Part shown: positions 26,237 through 36,205 of the stretch, piece after piece
Position numbering within the stretch: the stretch's first letter is position 1
Layout of the letters: every line of letters begins with the position of its first letter
Source of the DNA: UTCFX2 sp002050125
Lineage (GTDB): Bacteria > Chloroflexota > Anaerolineae > Anaerolineales > UBA4823
Assembly (NCBI GenBank): GCA_027494035.1
Contig: JAOSJQ010000012.1
Coordinates: 48,550-112,549 of the forward strand
Length of the DNA: 64,000 nucleotides
Direction: 5' to 3'
The notes under the pieces: generated by a model
Database searches by the model: none
The model's input: only the letters and a program-made list of their open reading frames with translations
What the model was told of the DNA's origin: nothing
Position numbers and translations under genes: made by a program

Positions 26237-26515
26237 CTAATCGGTGAACATCTGCCGGGTTCGCTCTTCGGCCTGGCGCTGGAGGTCGCGCTCGACCTCC
26301 TCAGGCGTGCGCGGGTCTTCGGGGATGAGCAGCAGCTTGACGTTCCCGGAGAGCGGGATGTGCGGGTTGGCCTTGACCCCGAACTGGGCGATGTCCCGCT
26401 GCGAGAACATCTCCAGCTGCTGGGGCAGCGCGCGGGCGCGGTCTGCCTGGCGCTGCTTGCGGGTGCGGCGGTCTTCCGCCTCGCCGGTGAACAGGTTGAA
26501 CTGCAGGGCGGTCAT
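26237..26515 (-). CDS. Phage-accessory hypothetical protein (paralogue of 53699-53977)
   Basis: 92 residues from ATG 26515, behind CAGGAGACA. It reads TALQFNLFTGEAEDRRTRKQ, then LPQQLEMFSQRDIAQFGVKA and LSGNVKLLLIPEDPRTPEEV, and differs at only a few positions near the end from the gene at 53.7-54.0 kb. The N-terminal FNLFTGE and QLEMFSQ stretches are reminiscent of short interaction motifs. Function unknown. The duplicate lies at the left end of the filamentous-phage-like element, so this copy marks a second, related element. Confidence 0.75.
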   Translation of the reverse strand: MTALQFNLFTGEAEDRRTRKQRQADRARALPQQLEMFSQRDIAQFGVKANPHIPLSGNVKLLLIPEDPRTPEEVERDLQRQAEERTRQMFTD

Positions 26516-26600
26516 GGGGGTGTCTCCTGGTCTGATGACGCGGTCTCTCTCGCCGCGTTCCACAGGCGAAAAGAGCCAGCCTGGTGGGCTGACCTTTGTG
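26516..26600 (-). repeat. Intergenic hairpin/terminator unit, copy 1
   Basis: On the minus strand a weak terminator hairpin (26574-26594, GCCAGCC against GGCTGAC, then CTTTTC) is followed by a second stem, GCGG-CGAGAGAGA-CCGC at about 26550-26566, then the ribosome site of the next gene. The same unit recurs four times at 54.3-55.6 kb. Confidence 0.6.
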
Positions 26601-26849
26601 TTAGTAGTCGTGGCTGAAGGCGTAAGCGTTGGCCGCTCCGAGGAACTGCTGGGCAGCGGCGCGGGTCTGGGGACCGTAGTGGTGATGGACGGTCAGCAGG
26701 AAGTCGAGCAGGCAGTCCACCAGGTCATAGGCGTACTGGTAGCGGCGCAGCAGGTCTTCGTTTAGCCAAGTCGGTGCGGGGCCCAAGATTATTTTGGTCA
26801 TCTGCTTTGTTGACGCGAAGCCCGGCTTGTGGCAAAGGGGGGCGGACAA
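26601..26849 (-). pseudogene. Chimera of an RHS fragment and a phage-accessory gene
   Basis: 82 codons. The end, VDCLLDFLLTVHHHYGPQTR and then AAQQFLGAANAYAFSHDY, matches the C-terminus of the accessory protein at 54008-54346. The part before it, NEDLLRRYQYAYDL, is RHS core sequence, matching DEDLLRRYQYAYDL at 52.66 kb. The join falls in the short shared stretch encoding Y-DL. The upstream non-coding part also matches the sequence before the RHS stub at 52.55-52.65 kb. This is a recombination product, not an evolved fusion with an obvious function. Confidence 0.75.
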
Positions 26850-26872
26850 GAACCTGGATGCAGGAACTGCGA

Positions 26873-27061
26873 CTAGAGAAAACGTTCGCTAAGAAGGTTT
26901 AGAATACATGTTGTACTCCAAATAGGAAAGATATCATTCAAAGTATTGTCGGTTAGCTGAGTGAGGTCAGAACCTTCAACACTTATTGTAAATAATTCGA
27001 AAGTTCCCTCTATGGGACCTGAACTGAATACGAGATAGCCACCATCAGGCGACCAATCCAA
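26873..27061 (-). pseudogene. PD40/TolB-type propeller remnant
   Basis: 62 codons with one full PD40 repeat, MDWSPDGGYLVFSS, then FELFTISVEGSDLTQLTDNT and LNDIFPIWS, the repeat spacing of TolB-like propellers. It lacks a signal peptide and all upstream blades. On the minus strand it is followed by the RHS-derived stub at 26.85 kb, the same order (propeller, then RHS fragment) seen at 49.2-50.3 kb. Confidence 0.6.
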
Positions 27062-27167
27062 ACCATAAAATCCATCTTGCTTATCTGAATTGTTGGTGAG
27101 ACTAATATTATAGCGCCCCCGCTGTATGCCTGGATGGTGAGAGCACGCCCATCTGAACAGGAGCCTC

Positions 27168-28797
27168 TCAGGACGGCGTTCGCGCCACTCTCACATCGTC
27201 AATCCACCAGTTCGGGATAGAACCTGGCTTATTCACTGACGTCGCGCTCAACATGAAGCGCAGGCGGATCGTTTGGCCCGTATAGGCGCTCAGATTGATC
27301 TGCTGCTGCGTCCAATTCAGCACCTGGGCTGGGCCTGCGATGGTCTGCACCGCCGTCCAGGTCTGTCCATTGTTAAGGGAAACTTGTACGTAGATTCGGT
27401 CATAGTTATTACCTGCAGAGCCTAACTGATACCGCGTCCAGTAGGTCAGTTGCGGCGTAGTAGCCCCCGTCAGGTCAAGCGGGACGTTGAGCGTGAGGGT
27501 GTCGGTGTAGCTGCTGGGCGTGTTTCGGATATTGGCAAAGGCCCAACTGCCGCTGTAGTGGTATTGGCTGTTCAGCGCCCAGCGACCGGTTGCCGTCCAG
27601 TTGCCACTGCCGCTCTCGAAATCGTCGAAGAAGATGACCGGGCCCGGCGTCGGGGTGAATGTCGGCGTTTCCGTCGGCGTGGGGGTGAAGGTGGGCGTGG
27701 CCGTCGGGGTGAACGTCGGCGTTTCCGTCGGCGTGGGCGTCTCGGTTGGAAGGGGCGTGGGCGTGGCGGTTGGCCCTGGCGAGGTTATTATCTGAGGAAT
27801 GCCGCCTTCGCCACCGTAGGCTAACTGTGTGCCATCGGGACTCCAGGCCGCTGCGTAGAGCGGCGCACCAGATAACTGCTCGGTGCTGATAATGGCTCCA
27901 GTCCCCACATCCCAGGTGCGAAGTGTGCCATCCGAGGTAATACTGCTGAGCCGACTTCCATCCGCACTGAAATGGAGCGCATGAACAGCGGTCGTAGTCC
28001 AGTCGATCGTTGAATTATCCGTCGCTTGCAGGTTGAGCAGATTCTGGCCGGTGTTCGAATCCCAGACCCGAGCTGTGCCTGCCCAGTTCCCCCAGCGACC
28101 CGCTGCCCATCTGGGCTCCACGCGACCGCGTAGATACCGTATACTCCTCCTTCGGGGGTTTTCGGTTCGTCCAAGAGAAGATCGATTTCAGTAGTTGTGG
28201 CATTTGCAACCAATACCTGACCTGCTGCATTGGCCATGGCGATTCGAGAATGATCTGGACTCCAGGCCAACTGAGTGACGTCACCCCGAACTCCCGTGGA
28301 TACCAGCCTGGAATGTCGCTGCGCTCCAAACCTTAAAAGCTTTTGAACCAGCGTCGAATCCGAAAGTCATGATTTGGCTACCATCCAGGCTCCAGGTAGC
28401 GCAAATCACGATCGAAGGCGAAATGTCGGGCAATGTTGCCAGGAGTTGGCCTGACTGAGTATCCCATATCAGAGCTGAAGTACCATAACCACCGCCTATC
28501 AACTGGCTACCATCCGGTTTCCAGGCGAGTGTGTCTATTTCACCTGTATAGTCTCCAAGGGTGAGTTGGGGGTACAGCGAATGCGCATCCCAAATGCGTA
28601 CTGTGCCATCCACATAACCAACGGCCAGGAACGCGCCATCCGGGTGACCAAGCGATCTCGCTGATTCCTGAGGACGACTGTGCTCCAGTCAGATTAGGTG
28701 GCCTTAGCGAGATAACATTCCCAATACACAGTGCAATCAGCAGGATGACCCTAAAACACTTCGGAGGTATTCGCAATAACACGAAGTAGGAGAGCAT
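27168..28797 (-). pseudogene. Secreted WD40 protein with TP-rich linker and beta-sandwich end, frame breaks
   Basis: The N-terminus at 28797 has a signal-like stretch (FRVILLIALCIGNVISL). WD40 blades follow in shifting frames: DGTVRIWDAHSLYPQLTLGD, SPDHSRIAMANAAGQVLVAN, GTARVWDSNTGQNLLNLQAT, DGTLRTWDVGTGAIISTEQL. A Thr/Pro linker (TPTPLPTETPTPTETPTF) leads to a jelly-roll domain like those of secreted peptidases (FFDDFESGSGNWTATGRWAL ... PNWWIDDVRVARTPS). Breaks lie near 28600, 28275 and 28110. The protein would sit outside the cell. It follows the beta-helix zincin gene, as does its relative at 31602-32837. Confidence 0.65.
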
Positions 28798-28826
28798 AGT
28801 AGTGGCCTTTCTTGAACAGCGGTGGT

Positions 28827-31600
28827 CTATTGACTACCGCTACCCGCTGGCAGAAGATCGAGTATTACCTCGTTCATCCACATGTAGCGTTTGTTTCCCG
28901 GATATCTCCCAAGTTCGATATCCTCCGTGCCGTCTGCTTTTATATTTCGGAACCCTTGCCACGTCCCAACTTCTGCTGGTATGCTGCAATCCATACCAGG
29001 AGTCTCATCGGATGTTATTCGATATACCCAGTTAAGGTACATATCTGCTGCGGCTTCTTTCAAATCTCCCGATGGATCATCCTGGGGAAATGGATTCTGC
29101 TGGAAATCCGAGAAACCTTGCGCTGGCCCCGTGCTTCCCCATCCGCGAGAGCCGCGTGTCCACTTCCCACGGTATGTTCCCATAACAGTAGATTGAGGAT
29201 CATTGCAGTCTGAAATCACGATCTGCCCTCGCGGAATCTCCATCCGTGAAACAGTTCGTCTCCGATGCTGCTGTCAAACAGATGACCTAACTCGTGCACC
29301 GCCGTGAATTCGCTGATTTCTCCTGCAATGGGCGGCAAAGCCTCATCGTTCAGCAAACGCCCCCGGCAAGCCACGACGCGTGGGTGTACTCCAGACATTG
29401 GGCCGAAATTACTACAATATCCGCTATCCAGGCCGCCTTCAAACGGATCCGGAGCGTCAGAATAATAGCGGCCCCACTCAGAGTTGCCAGGATAAGTTTC
29501 AGCTAGCCGGAGAAATATCATCTCCAGCCCCATGACTGTCTGAAAACACTGCTGTGGGGTTGTGCCCATCACACCGGCCTGCACATATGCCTCGCCCACG
29601 CGCATGACGCCGGTGAGAATGGCTCGTAATTCAGTGTCCGTCCAAGCTTGTCCATCTTCAGCAATTCCAACCCCATATTCAGCCAACAGGTCAATTGCAT
29701 GTGGCCTATCTGGCACAACGGGGAGTGCCTCAAAACACAAGGGATCAGGATTGTCTGGATGGGGCGAAACACCGTCGCCAGTGTATATCCAAAAATCCAC
29801 ATCCCTGTTTTCCTGGTCTTCCACAAAGTAGGCCCGTCGGATGTGAGCGATGTTGAAGGACCGCTGGAGGTAGAAAGAGTCTACTTCCAGGTTTGTCATG
29901 TCTGCCTGTATATGATACTCGCCGCTATAACCATCAATGTTGGCTCGGATATTTTGCTCGTTGATCAAAAGATTCAAGTCGAATCCCGGATCATGAACAT
30001 GTTCATCTAGATAGACTTTGAGCGGAAGCGGCCAGCCATCCGGGCCGTATTCAAAAGTGTACAATGTCGCTTCCTCATTGATAGTAATCGCGCATCGGGG
30101 AGGGCTTGGTGGCGGCGGAACAAAGCACACGTCGCCCTCACCTGAAAGCTCACCATAGCTTACAGGAGCAGATAGGACGGGGGCAGTTGTCACACTACCC
30201 CAGGTAGCCTTGCTGTCCAACTGCGACCAGTAGTTGTTGGACGCATCCGCAGGGACGGTGCTGGCGAAGTCGCGGATATGCAAAGGGCAGTAGTACTCAG
30301 TCAATCGAAATCTGAGGCATAAAAACACAAAATTACGCTTGGTTCCAGAAAATCTATGCATCAAAACCATGCTGACTGAGTAGTAGCCATACTGCGGCCA
30401 GTGCGAGCAGTTGGGATTCTGGCCATCTGCCGTGTTGCCGATGAAATTGCTGTAATGCACGCTGATGTTGGGAGACTCGTTGTAGATCGCCCCGCCAGGC
30501 ACGGTGAAGGGGACATAGATGGAGCCTCCCTGGATGGTCGGGCTGACCCGGTTGTTCTGGAAGGTGCTGCAATAAGCTTCAAGCGAGCCGTAATTGATGA
30601 TCGCGCTGCCCCCTCCGCCGATGTAATTAACAGTATCTACCGCGTTGTTGCCGATGAACTCGGTATTGATGGCAACCAGTGTGCCAGCATTATGGATGCC
30701 GCCACCCCAGAAGTTAGAGTTGTTGTTGACGATCTGGCTGTTGTAGAGGTACAGCTCACCGTCATTGACGATAGCCCCACCGGACATCCGCGAGGCCCCA
30801 CCGCCGTTCACCAGCCGGACATTATACAGCGTCAGCCTGCCCCCTGCTGCAATGTGAAAGAGATCGATCACAGGGGCCGTGGGGGAGCGCTCAATCATAT
30901 TCCAGGTGGTGATTTGGTCGGGGGTCAGGCTGTTGCCGTTCTCATCTAGCCCGTAATTGCCAACAATAGTCACGATACCGAGCACCGGCATGGCGGAGTA
31001 CTCGATAGTCCCTGCGCTGTGCGCTTCGGTGACCGTGTAGGTAGCGCTTGTCAGGCGGATCAAATGATGCAACTCTGGGTAGAGGTTGACCCGATACAAA
31101 ATGAGATCAGTCAAGTCAGCCACCGTCGCCGCTTCAAGCACAACGTAGTCGTCTACCGGCACGGAAGCCTCCAGGGCCGACACCAGGGGGTTAACTTCAG
31201 TGTGGGGTTCACTGGCTCCAGCCTGTGAGGACGGTGTGGGCACAATCGGCGTCAACATGGGAGGTGGTTCCACCAACACCCCCTGCACCTGTACAGCCTC
31301 GATCCAGATCGCCCCGTCGCCGTTAGTGACGGTCAGGGCATGATCACCGGCGGGCAGGCCCTCAAAAGCCAGCACGTACCCGTAGCTGTAGCTCTCGCCG
31401 TACCCTTCCGCCGTGTGCAGCGGGCCGGCGTCCACCCAGCCGCTGAAGAAGCCGCCTTCCGGCCCCCGGGAGTACAGCACCCGGATGCCCGTGCCCTGGA
31501 AGAGGACGCGCAGGGTCGCGCCGGGGTCGGCGCTGGCGGTCAGGCTGCCGCCCAGGGCCGCGGCTATCCATATGAGGGCGGGACGTATCTCCACGGCACA
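28827..31600 (-). pseudogene. Secreted beta-helix protein with HELGH zincin motif (second copy), N-truncated
   Basis: The frame enters at about 31600 in the middle of a glycan-binding-like domain (LGGSLTASADPGATLRVLFQ, GDGAIWIEAVQVQG), with no signal peptide of its own; a longer reading overlaps the WD40 gene and looks spurious. A right-handed beta-helix follows, with repeats such as GGGIHNAGTLVAINTEFIGN and GGAIYNESPNISVHYSNFIG. The C-terminal domain has FTAVHELGHLFDSS, a zinc-binding HExxH. Near 29235 a frame break leads to IPRGQIVISDCNDPQSTVMG and LKEAAADMYLNWVYRI, whose Glu may be the third zinc ligand, stop at 28827. About 60 percent of the architecture is shared with the copy at 32849-35161. 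Confidence 0.65.
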
Positions 31601-31601
31601 A

Positions 31602-32837
31602 TCAAGGGCGTGGGATCGCCTCCGCCACCGCGCGCACATCCGCCGCGCAGCCGGGCGGCAGCGCCAGCGCGCGCAACGCCTCCTCGAACCCCGTGCGATC
31701 TCCAGCCTGTGCCTGGCGCACCAGCACTTGCGCGGCTGCGCCTGGCGCACCGCACCCTTCCGCCAGCGCCCTCAGCCGCTCAGATGTGGCAAAGGGCACC
31801 ACAATGTGTAGCCGGCCCGCCAAAGCGCGCGCGTCAAACGCCTGTTCATCGCCCAATATACCGCCTTCCCGCGTCGTCAAGTCTGTCACGGCCAAGCGGC
31901 CACTATAGAGGCTCCAGGCCGCACCGGCTAAGGGCATGAGGTGCGCTTCCTGCACCAGCGCCCTGCTGGCAACCTCCCATTCCCTCACTGTGCCATCGCC
32001 ACTCACGCTCAGAACCGTGCGCCCTTCTGGACCGAATGTCACGTCGCGCACCCAGGAGAGCGCCAGATTGTCCACGTCGCGGCTGTCGGCTTCGTAGTGC
32101 GGGTTCGCCACGAACTGCGCCAGCATTTGTGCAGTACTGGCATCCCAGAGAGTGACCAGGCCGTTGATACTGCCGGTCACAAGCCGCGCTCCATCCGGAC
32201 TCCACGCTATCGAATACATATTGTTAGGGCAACACATGACTCTTGGTGAGTGAGCAATGGGTTTTAACGTCAGTGCGTCGTTGACGCCAATCACTCCGAT
32301 AGCGGATAGAGCAAACCTCTGTCCATCGGGGCTGAAGGCGGCAGCAACTATGCTTCCGCTATTGTGACGCGCAAGCAAAGCCCCTGTCGTCGCGTCCCAG
32401 ACGTAAAGATTAGGCCTTGTGTCGAACCCCCAACTGAGTAACCGTGTTCCATCTCGCGACCAAGCGATGGCCGTCACAGCCTCGTTATGTCCTACTAAGG
32501 TATGCAGTAACATTCCGTCAGCCATGTTCCACACCTTCACCGTTTGATCATAGCTGGGAGCCGCAATCATGCCGCTATCAGGGCTCCAGGCAACCATCGG
32601 GATAAAATCCGTGTGACCACTTAACATATAGAGTAAGTCGGTTGTGGCCGCATCTCGCACTTCGATATCGTTGCCAACAACAAGCGCTATTCGACTCCCG
32701 TCCGGACTCCAGCTTGGCGGGATGACATAGTAGCCTCCGCCGATTTGTGCCTGGCTGGTTCTCACGGTGAAACTCATTATGAGGCACGTTATTAATGCTA
32801 TGCAAAAGCTCTTTCCCATGGTCAATATGTGAAACAT
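31602..32837 (-). CDS. Secreted WD40 propeller protein
   Basis: 411 residues from the ATG at 32837 (GGAG eight bases upstream). A signal peptide, GKSFCIALITCLIMSFTVRT then SQAQ, precedes about seven WD40 blades: PPSWSPDGSRIALVVGNDIE, SYDQTVKVWNMADGMLLHTL, AITALAWSRDG-like repeats, INGLVTLWDASTAQMLAQF and VSGDGTVREWEVASRALVQE. The last 100 residues are helical and Ala-rich (RLRALAEGCGAPGAAAQVLV). It starts 11 bases after the stop of the beta-helix zincin gene, so the two are one operon. Role unknown; propellers of this sort bind proteins or inhibit enzymes. Confidence 0.75.
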   Translation of the reverse strand: MFHILTMGKSFCIALITCLIMSFTVRTSQAQIGGGYYVIPPSWSPDGSRIALVVGNDIEVRDAATTDLLYMLSGHTDFIPMVAWSPDSGMIAAPSYDQTVKVWNMADGMLLHTLVGHNEAVTAIAWSRDGTRLLSWGFDTRPNLYVWDATTGALLARHNSGSIVAAAFSPDGQRFALSAIGVIGVNDALTLKPIAHSPRVMCCPNNMYSIAWSPDGARLVTGSINGLVTLWDASTAQMLAQFVANPHYEADSRDVDNLALSWVRDVTFGPEGRTVLSVSGDGTVREWEVASRALVQEAHLMPLAGAAWSLYSGRLAVTDLTTREGGILGDEQAFDARALAGRLHIVVPFATSERLRALAEGCGAPGAAAQVLVRQAQAGDRTGFEEALRALALPPGCAADVRAVAEAIPRP

Positions 32838-32848
32838 GGTTTGATCTC

Positions 32849-35161
32849 CTACCATCCACTTGACGCAAAAATCTGCCGCATCCGCGTATCCATATCGAAA
32901 TGACGGCTGTCTCCAGGTAAACTCTGATCGGGAGTTCCCGGTACGCCAGCGCTATCGCCAACGAAACTAGGATGCGGGGTCGCGCTCCACTCCTCGTTCA
33001 GAAAACCGGGCCCGGTCCAGTGATCGTAAGGAGGAAGCGGGGTCAGGGAGCATGTGTCAACTGCCTGGGCTCCTCCACGTGCATTGAGACGGTAGCCCCA
33101 GTTCAAGAAAGAGTCCGCTGCCGCCTCGGCGGGGATATTTGCTGTGTTCTGCTGGAAGTCTGTCACCAGCGGCACAGCGGTGCCCTGCTGATTGTAATAC
33201 TGGGCAGGACCTGTCCCCCAACCACGTCGTCCTCTCGTCCAATTGTCTTGGAAGAGACCCATCACAGTTCCAGGGTAGGGAGTGGTGCAGTCCCACAAGA
33301 CAAAGGAACCATCGATCGGCGTTGAGAGTCCGTATCCGGTGCGGTAGTCAAATAGATGTCCCAGTTCGTGAACAATCGTATACTGGCTGGCTTGAAGTGT
33401 CTGCATGGTGCCTGAATATTGATCGATCAGGTCATCATTACAAAGAACGGCGGCGGGTCTGAGCACACCCCCTGCTACGCCTTCTTGATAAGTGATACAG
33501 TAACCTTCCTGGACGTTTGGATACTGGAAAGTCGCTATTTGCCCTGCCAACGTGCCATGTTGGTATTGATAGTTCGAAATGGTGACCGTTGCCAACCCCG
33601 CTTGTTGGGTACGGATGAACAGAATCTCCGTCCCGCTGCTCTCCAGCATGACCAGGTTAAAGGCGTCTTCCGGTGTGTCTACTGTCGTGGCAAGAAAGTC
33701 GAATGCCTGACCGATCTGTGCCACCCCATCGTCAATTGATTGGGCCTCGAAGCTTGACCATTGGCGCGTGCCGTCATCAATGACAGCTATCGCGTAGAAC
33801 GTCCCTGTTGGGGTGGGGGTAAAAGTTGGTGTGAGAGTAGGCATTTGTGGCAGCGGCTCAGGGGTATACATTGCACAGGGCGAGTTGGGGTCGTAATAGT
33901 CCCCTGTCGCATAGTTATAGGTGGGGTCACTTACGCGCGTCGGCGAAATATCAACATTGGTGATATCGATAATACTCTGCGGCGGAGCAGCCCACCAGTT
34001 GTTCGCAGCATTGATATTTCCATACCCGCCAGCATTCGCAATGTGATTGGCTTCAATTCCGGCGACATTCCCTACAAAACTGCTCTCGCTGATCGGCCCG
34101 GTACCATTGAGCGAAATCGCGCCACCGACCCCTCCCGCGTAATTCGCCTCAAAGCGCACACATTCCGCGTCAATGTTACCGACCGAGAATCCACCCCCAT
34201 CATTGCCAAGCGCTGCATTGCCTACGACGAGGCTGCGTTTGATGTAAGTGGTATGGCCCCAGGCTACCACACCACCAGAGGCAGCAGCTTCATTCTCCTG
34301 AAGAACAGAGTCATAAATCCGAAGCGTACCGTCCCAGATTTTGACGACACCGCCCTGATCAGCACCCCACTGCACCTGCAGTGCTTGCCCTCCTTGGATG
34401 TAAACGTTATGAAACTCCAAGGTGTTGCCGTTAAGCGTGAACATGCCGCCCATCGTTTCGGTGTTGCTCTGGACGATTTTACTGCCGCCCTCTTCTGCGC
34501 CACGCCCGAAAATCTGAATATCGGCGAAGAGGACGACAGTCTCATCAAGGGGGAACGTACCGGAACAGAGATAGATAGGATAGGGCGAAGCGCTGCCACT
34601 GCTATGCGCCTGGGCAATCGCGTCATAGAAGTACTGGGCACGGGTTTGGTTTTCTCCGGGCGGCGGCACAACTGCGTAGTCGCTGTTAATGTCCAGACTG
34701 CACCCTTCCTCATAAGCCGACGCTGGCGGCTGAGCATGTTGCACCGTCAGTCGCGCTTGTACTTGTGCCGCGTAATCAGGCGCGCCAGGAGTGGGCATCA
34801 TCGGTGCCGTTGGGCTGGCAATGAGGGGTGGCGTGGCGCTGGGCCAGGGGGTTTCGGTTGGCAGAGGGGGATCTGTGGGAGAGGGCGTCTCGGTGAGGGT
34901 GGGGAGGTCTGTCGGGGAGGGCGTCTCTGTGGGCGTCTCGGTTGAAGTCGGCGTAGGCGTAGGCGATGGGGTCTCGGTGGGCACAGGCGTGTCCGTTGAG
35001 GTCGGCAGAGGGGTAGCCGTTGGTGGCGGTGAGTCAGTTGGTGTAGGGGTGACTTCCTGCCCCCGACCTGTCCCCGCAGGCGCGGCCACCAGGATGAAGC
35101 CAAGGATGACGAGGAACGGCCCCAGGAACAAATCGCGCGCCAAACGCTTTGTATATGCCAT
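32849..35161 (-). CDS. Secreted beta-helix protein with C-terminal HELGH metallopeptidase-like domain
   Basis: 770 residues from ATG 35161, with GGAG four bases upstream; a GTG at 35170 is less likely. Signal peptide RDLFLGPFLVILGFILVAAP, then a Thr/Pro linker of about 85 residues (TPTPTSTETPTETPSPTD), then a parallel beta-helix (FTLNGNTLEFHNVYIQGG, ECVRFEANYAGGVGGAISLN, ISESSFVGNVAG), a second short TP linker, and a C-terminal domain with YTIVHELGHLFDYRTGYG (HExxH) and PAEAAADSFLNWGYRLNARG, whose Glu is a plausible third zinc ligand. It resembles a surface adhesin carrying a peptidase. No family name is claimed. It leads a two-gene module that is duplicated downstream. Confidence 0.75.
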   Translation of the reverse strand: MAYTKRLARDLFLGPFLVILGFILVAAPAGTGRGQEVTPTPTDSPPPTATPLPTSTDTPVPTETPSPTPTPTSTETPTETPSPTDLPTLTETPSPTDPPLPTETPWPSATPPLIASPTAPMMPTPGAPDYAAQVQARLTVQHAQPPASAYEEGCSLDINSDYAVVPPPGENQTRAQYFYDAIAQAHSSGSASPYPIYLCSGTFPLDETVVLFADIQIFGRGAEEGGSKIVQSNTETMGGMFTLNGNTLEFHNVYIQGGQALQVQWGADQGGVVKIWDGTLRIYDSVLQENEAAASGGVVAWGHTTYIKRSLVVGNAALGNDGGGFSVGNIDAECVRFEANYAGGVGGAISLNGTGPISESSFVGNVAGIEANHIANAGGYGNINAANNWWAAPPQSIIDITNVDISPTRVSDPTYNYATGDYYDPNSPCAMYTPEPLPQMPTLTPTFTPTPTGTFYAIAVIDDGTRQWSSFEAQSIDDGVAQIGQAFDFLATTVDTPEDAFNLVMLESSGTEILFIRTQQAGLATVTISNYQYQHGTLAGQIATFQYPNVQEGYCITYQEGVAGGVLRPAAVLCNDDLIDQYSGTMQTLQASQYTIVHELGHLFDYRTGYGLSTPIDGSFVLWDCTTPYPGTVMGLFQDNWTRGRRGWGTGPAQYYNQQGTAVPLVTDFQQNTANIPAEAAADSFLNWGYRLNARGGAQAVDTCSLTPLPPYDHWTGPGFLNEEWSATPHPSFVGDSAGVPGTPDQSLPGDSRHFDMDTRMRQIFASSGW

Positions 35162-35209
35162 GCTCTCCACCCTCTATGACCCTGCAATTATCCTGATTAG
35201 CGTGATAAA

Positions 35210-35239
35210 ATTATGCATATAGTCATTGTCTATTACCAA
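35210..35239 (-). promoter_or_regulatory. Possible promoter of the beta-helix/WD40 module
   Basis: On the minus strand TTGGTA (35234-35239) and CATAAT (35210-35215) are 18 bases apart in an AT-rich stretch upstream of the gene starting at 35161. The hexamers match the sigma-70 consensus at four and five of six positions. No other feature is seen in 35171-35388. Confidence 0.35.
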
Positions 35240-35388
35240 ATAGAGATATTCTTATGATAATCTAAGGAGCATAAATATGTAGAGTACTTCAGTCCTATCT
35301 CTATCAGAGACTTGTTGGCTAACTCTAGAGTGTGTTCATTCGAGAGTCGGCAAGGATCGTGGAATGCAGCTAGCCGAAGGCTAGGCAG

Positions 35389-36205
35389 TTGCGCAGAGGC
35401 GAGGTGGCGGATCCGCCTGAGGCGCTGGAGTACACGACCGAACTGGCAATCCAGGCAGACTTACAGCACAAGCCTGACCAGGGGGATGTAGACCCTGAGC
35501 GGGAGAAGCAGGAAGCGATTGCGCTCTGCAACCGGCGCATTGACGCGGCGGTGACGCTCTACAAAGAGGGGCATTGACATTGACGAGTATCACGATATCG
35601 TGACGCGCAACGAGCGGGAGATCGCTCACTGGCAGATGCGTACCAGCGAGATGGAGCAGATCGCGGTCGAACTGGCAATGTGCATGGATGTGGTCAATAA
35701 GGTGGCCGACTTGTGGGACACGGCCAGCCCGGAGGACCGGCAAGGCATGGCGCGCAATCTGTTCGAGTATCTGGTCTACGACCTGGACACGCGGCGCATC
35801 ACGGACTTCCGGCTCAAGCCGTGGGCGGACCGCTTTCTCATCCTGCGCGCGCAGTTGTATGACGACGATCCAACGGGAGTTGGGGGTGAGGAATCAGGGG
35901 TTGGTGAGGGAAAAGAAAATCCGTATGCACCGGGTCAAGACCTGCATACGGAGATGCCCCATAGGGGCCTACGGGCCGGGGCATTACAACATCTGGTGGA
36001 TGCGATGGGCTACGGGATGGTGCTCATGTATATCGGCCACAAGTTGTCCATGGTGCCGCTCACGGACCACACGCCAAGTAAGCACGAACGAAACCGCCAG
36101 ATACGGGCACGGTGTATCAAAGGTGAGACCGTGGTCGAACTTGCGCAAGCGTTTGGTATTTCACAGCAGCGCGTTTCGCAGATTCTGCGCGGCCAGCGTA
36201 AGTGA
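35389..36205 (+). pseudogene. Large serine recombinase, C-terminal remnant, joined to an HTH tail
   Basis: Residues ALEYTTELAIQADLQH, EAIALCNRRIDAAVTLYKEG and, after a +1 break in the GGGG near 35570, IDIDEYHDIVTRNEREIAHW through NKVADLWDTASPEDRQGMAR and LVYDLDTRRITDF match the coiled-coil and C-terminal part of the recombinase at 62097-63841. The catalytic and zinc-ribbon domains are missing. Beyond the att-like site at 35953 the frame goes on into a different protein with a helix-turn-helix (RARCIKGETVVELAQAFGIS QQRVSQIL), which may be a gene of the neighbouring island read through by chance. Confidence 0.7.
35953..35993. other. att-like sequence shared with the tRNA-Glu end
   Basis: GATGCCCCATAGGGG at 35953-35967 also occurs at 63855-63869, where it is the 3' end of tRNA-Glu. 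In addition GCATTACAACATC at 35981-35993 is the reverse complement of the 13 bases directly flanking the tRNA copy (63842-63854). Both places lie directly beside the C-terminal coding end of a related serine recombinase. I read this as an attachment-site remnant. Confidence 0.5.

Larger units (their letters stand above)
26163..35967 (-). mobile_element. Older related island with the same ends
   Basis: It shares with the prophage a left-end accessory gene pair (26237-26849), the intergenic hairpin unit and a right-end serine recombinase beside the att-like 15-mer (35953-35967). The middle, however, is the duplicated beta-helix/WD40 module rather than phage structural genes. I infer a decayed relative that took up cargo. 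Confidence 0.4.

Noticed and set aside
26040..26240. Short plus-strand frame rich in Gly and Arg
   Set aside because: It runs through the terminator hairpin of the minus-strand genes and has no coding features.
33761..34945. 394-codon plus-strand frame across the beta-helix gene
   Set aside because: Antisense to a gene with signal peptide, linker and zincin motifs; no ribosome site or known motif.
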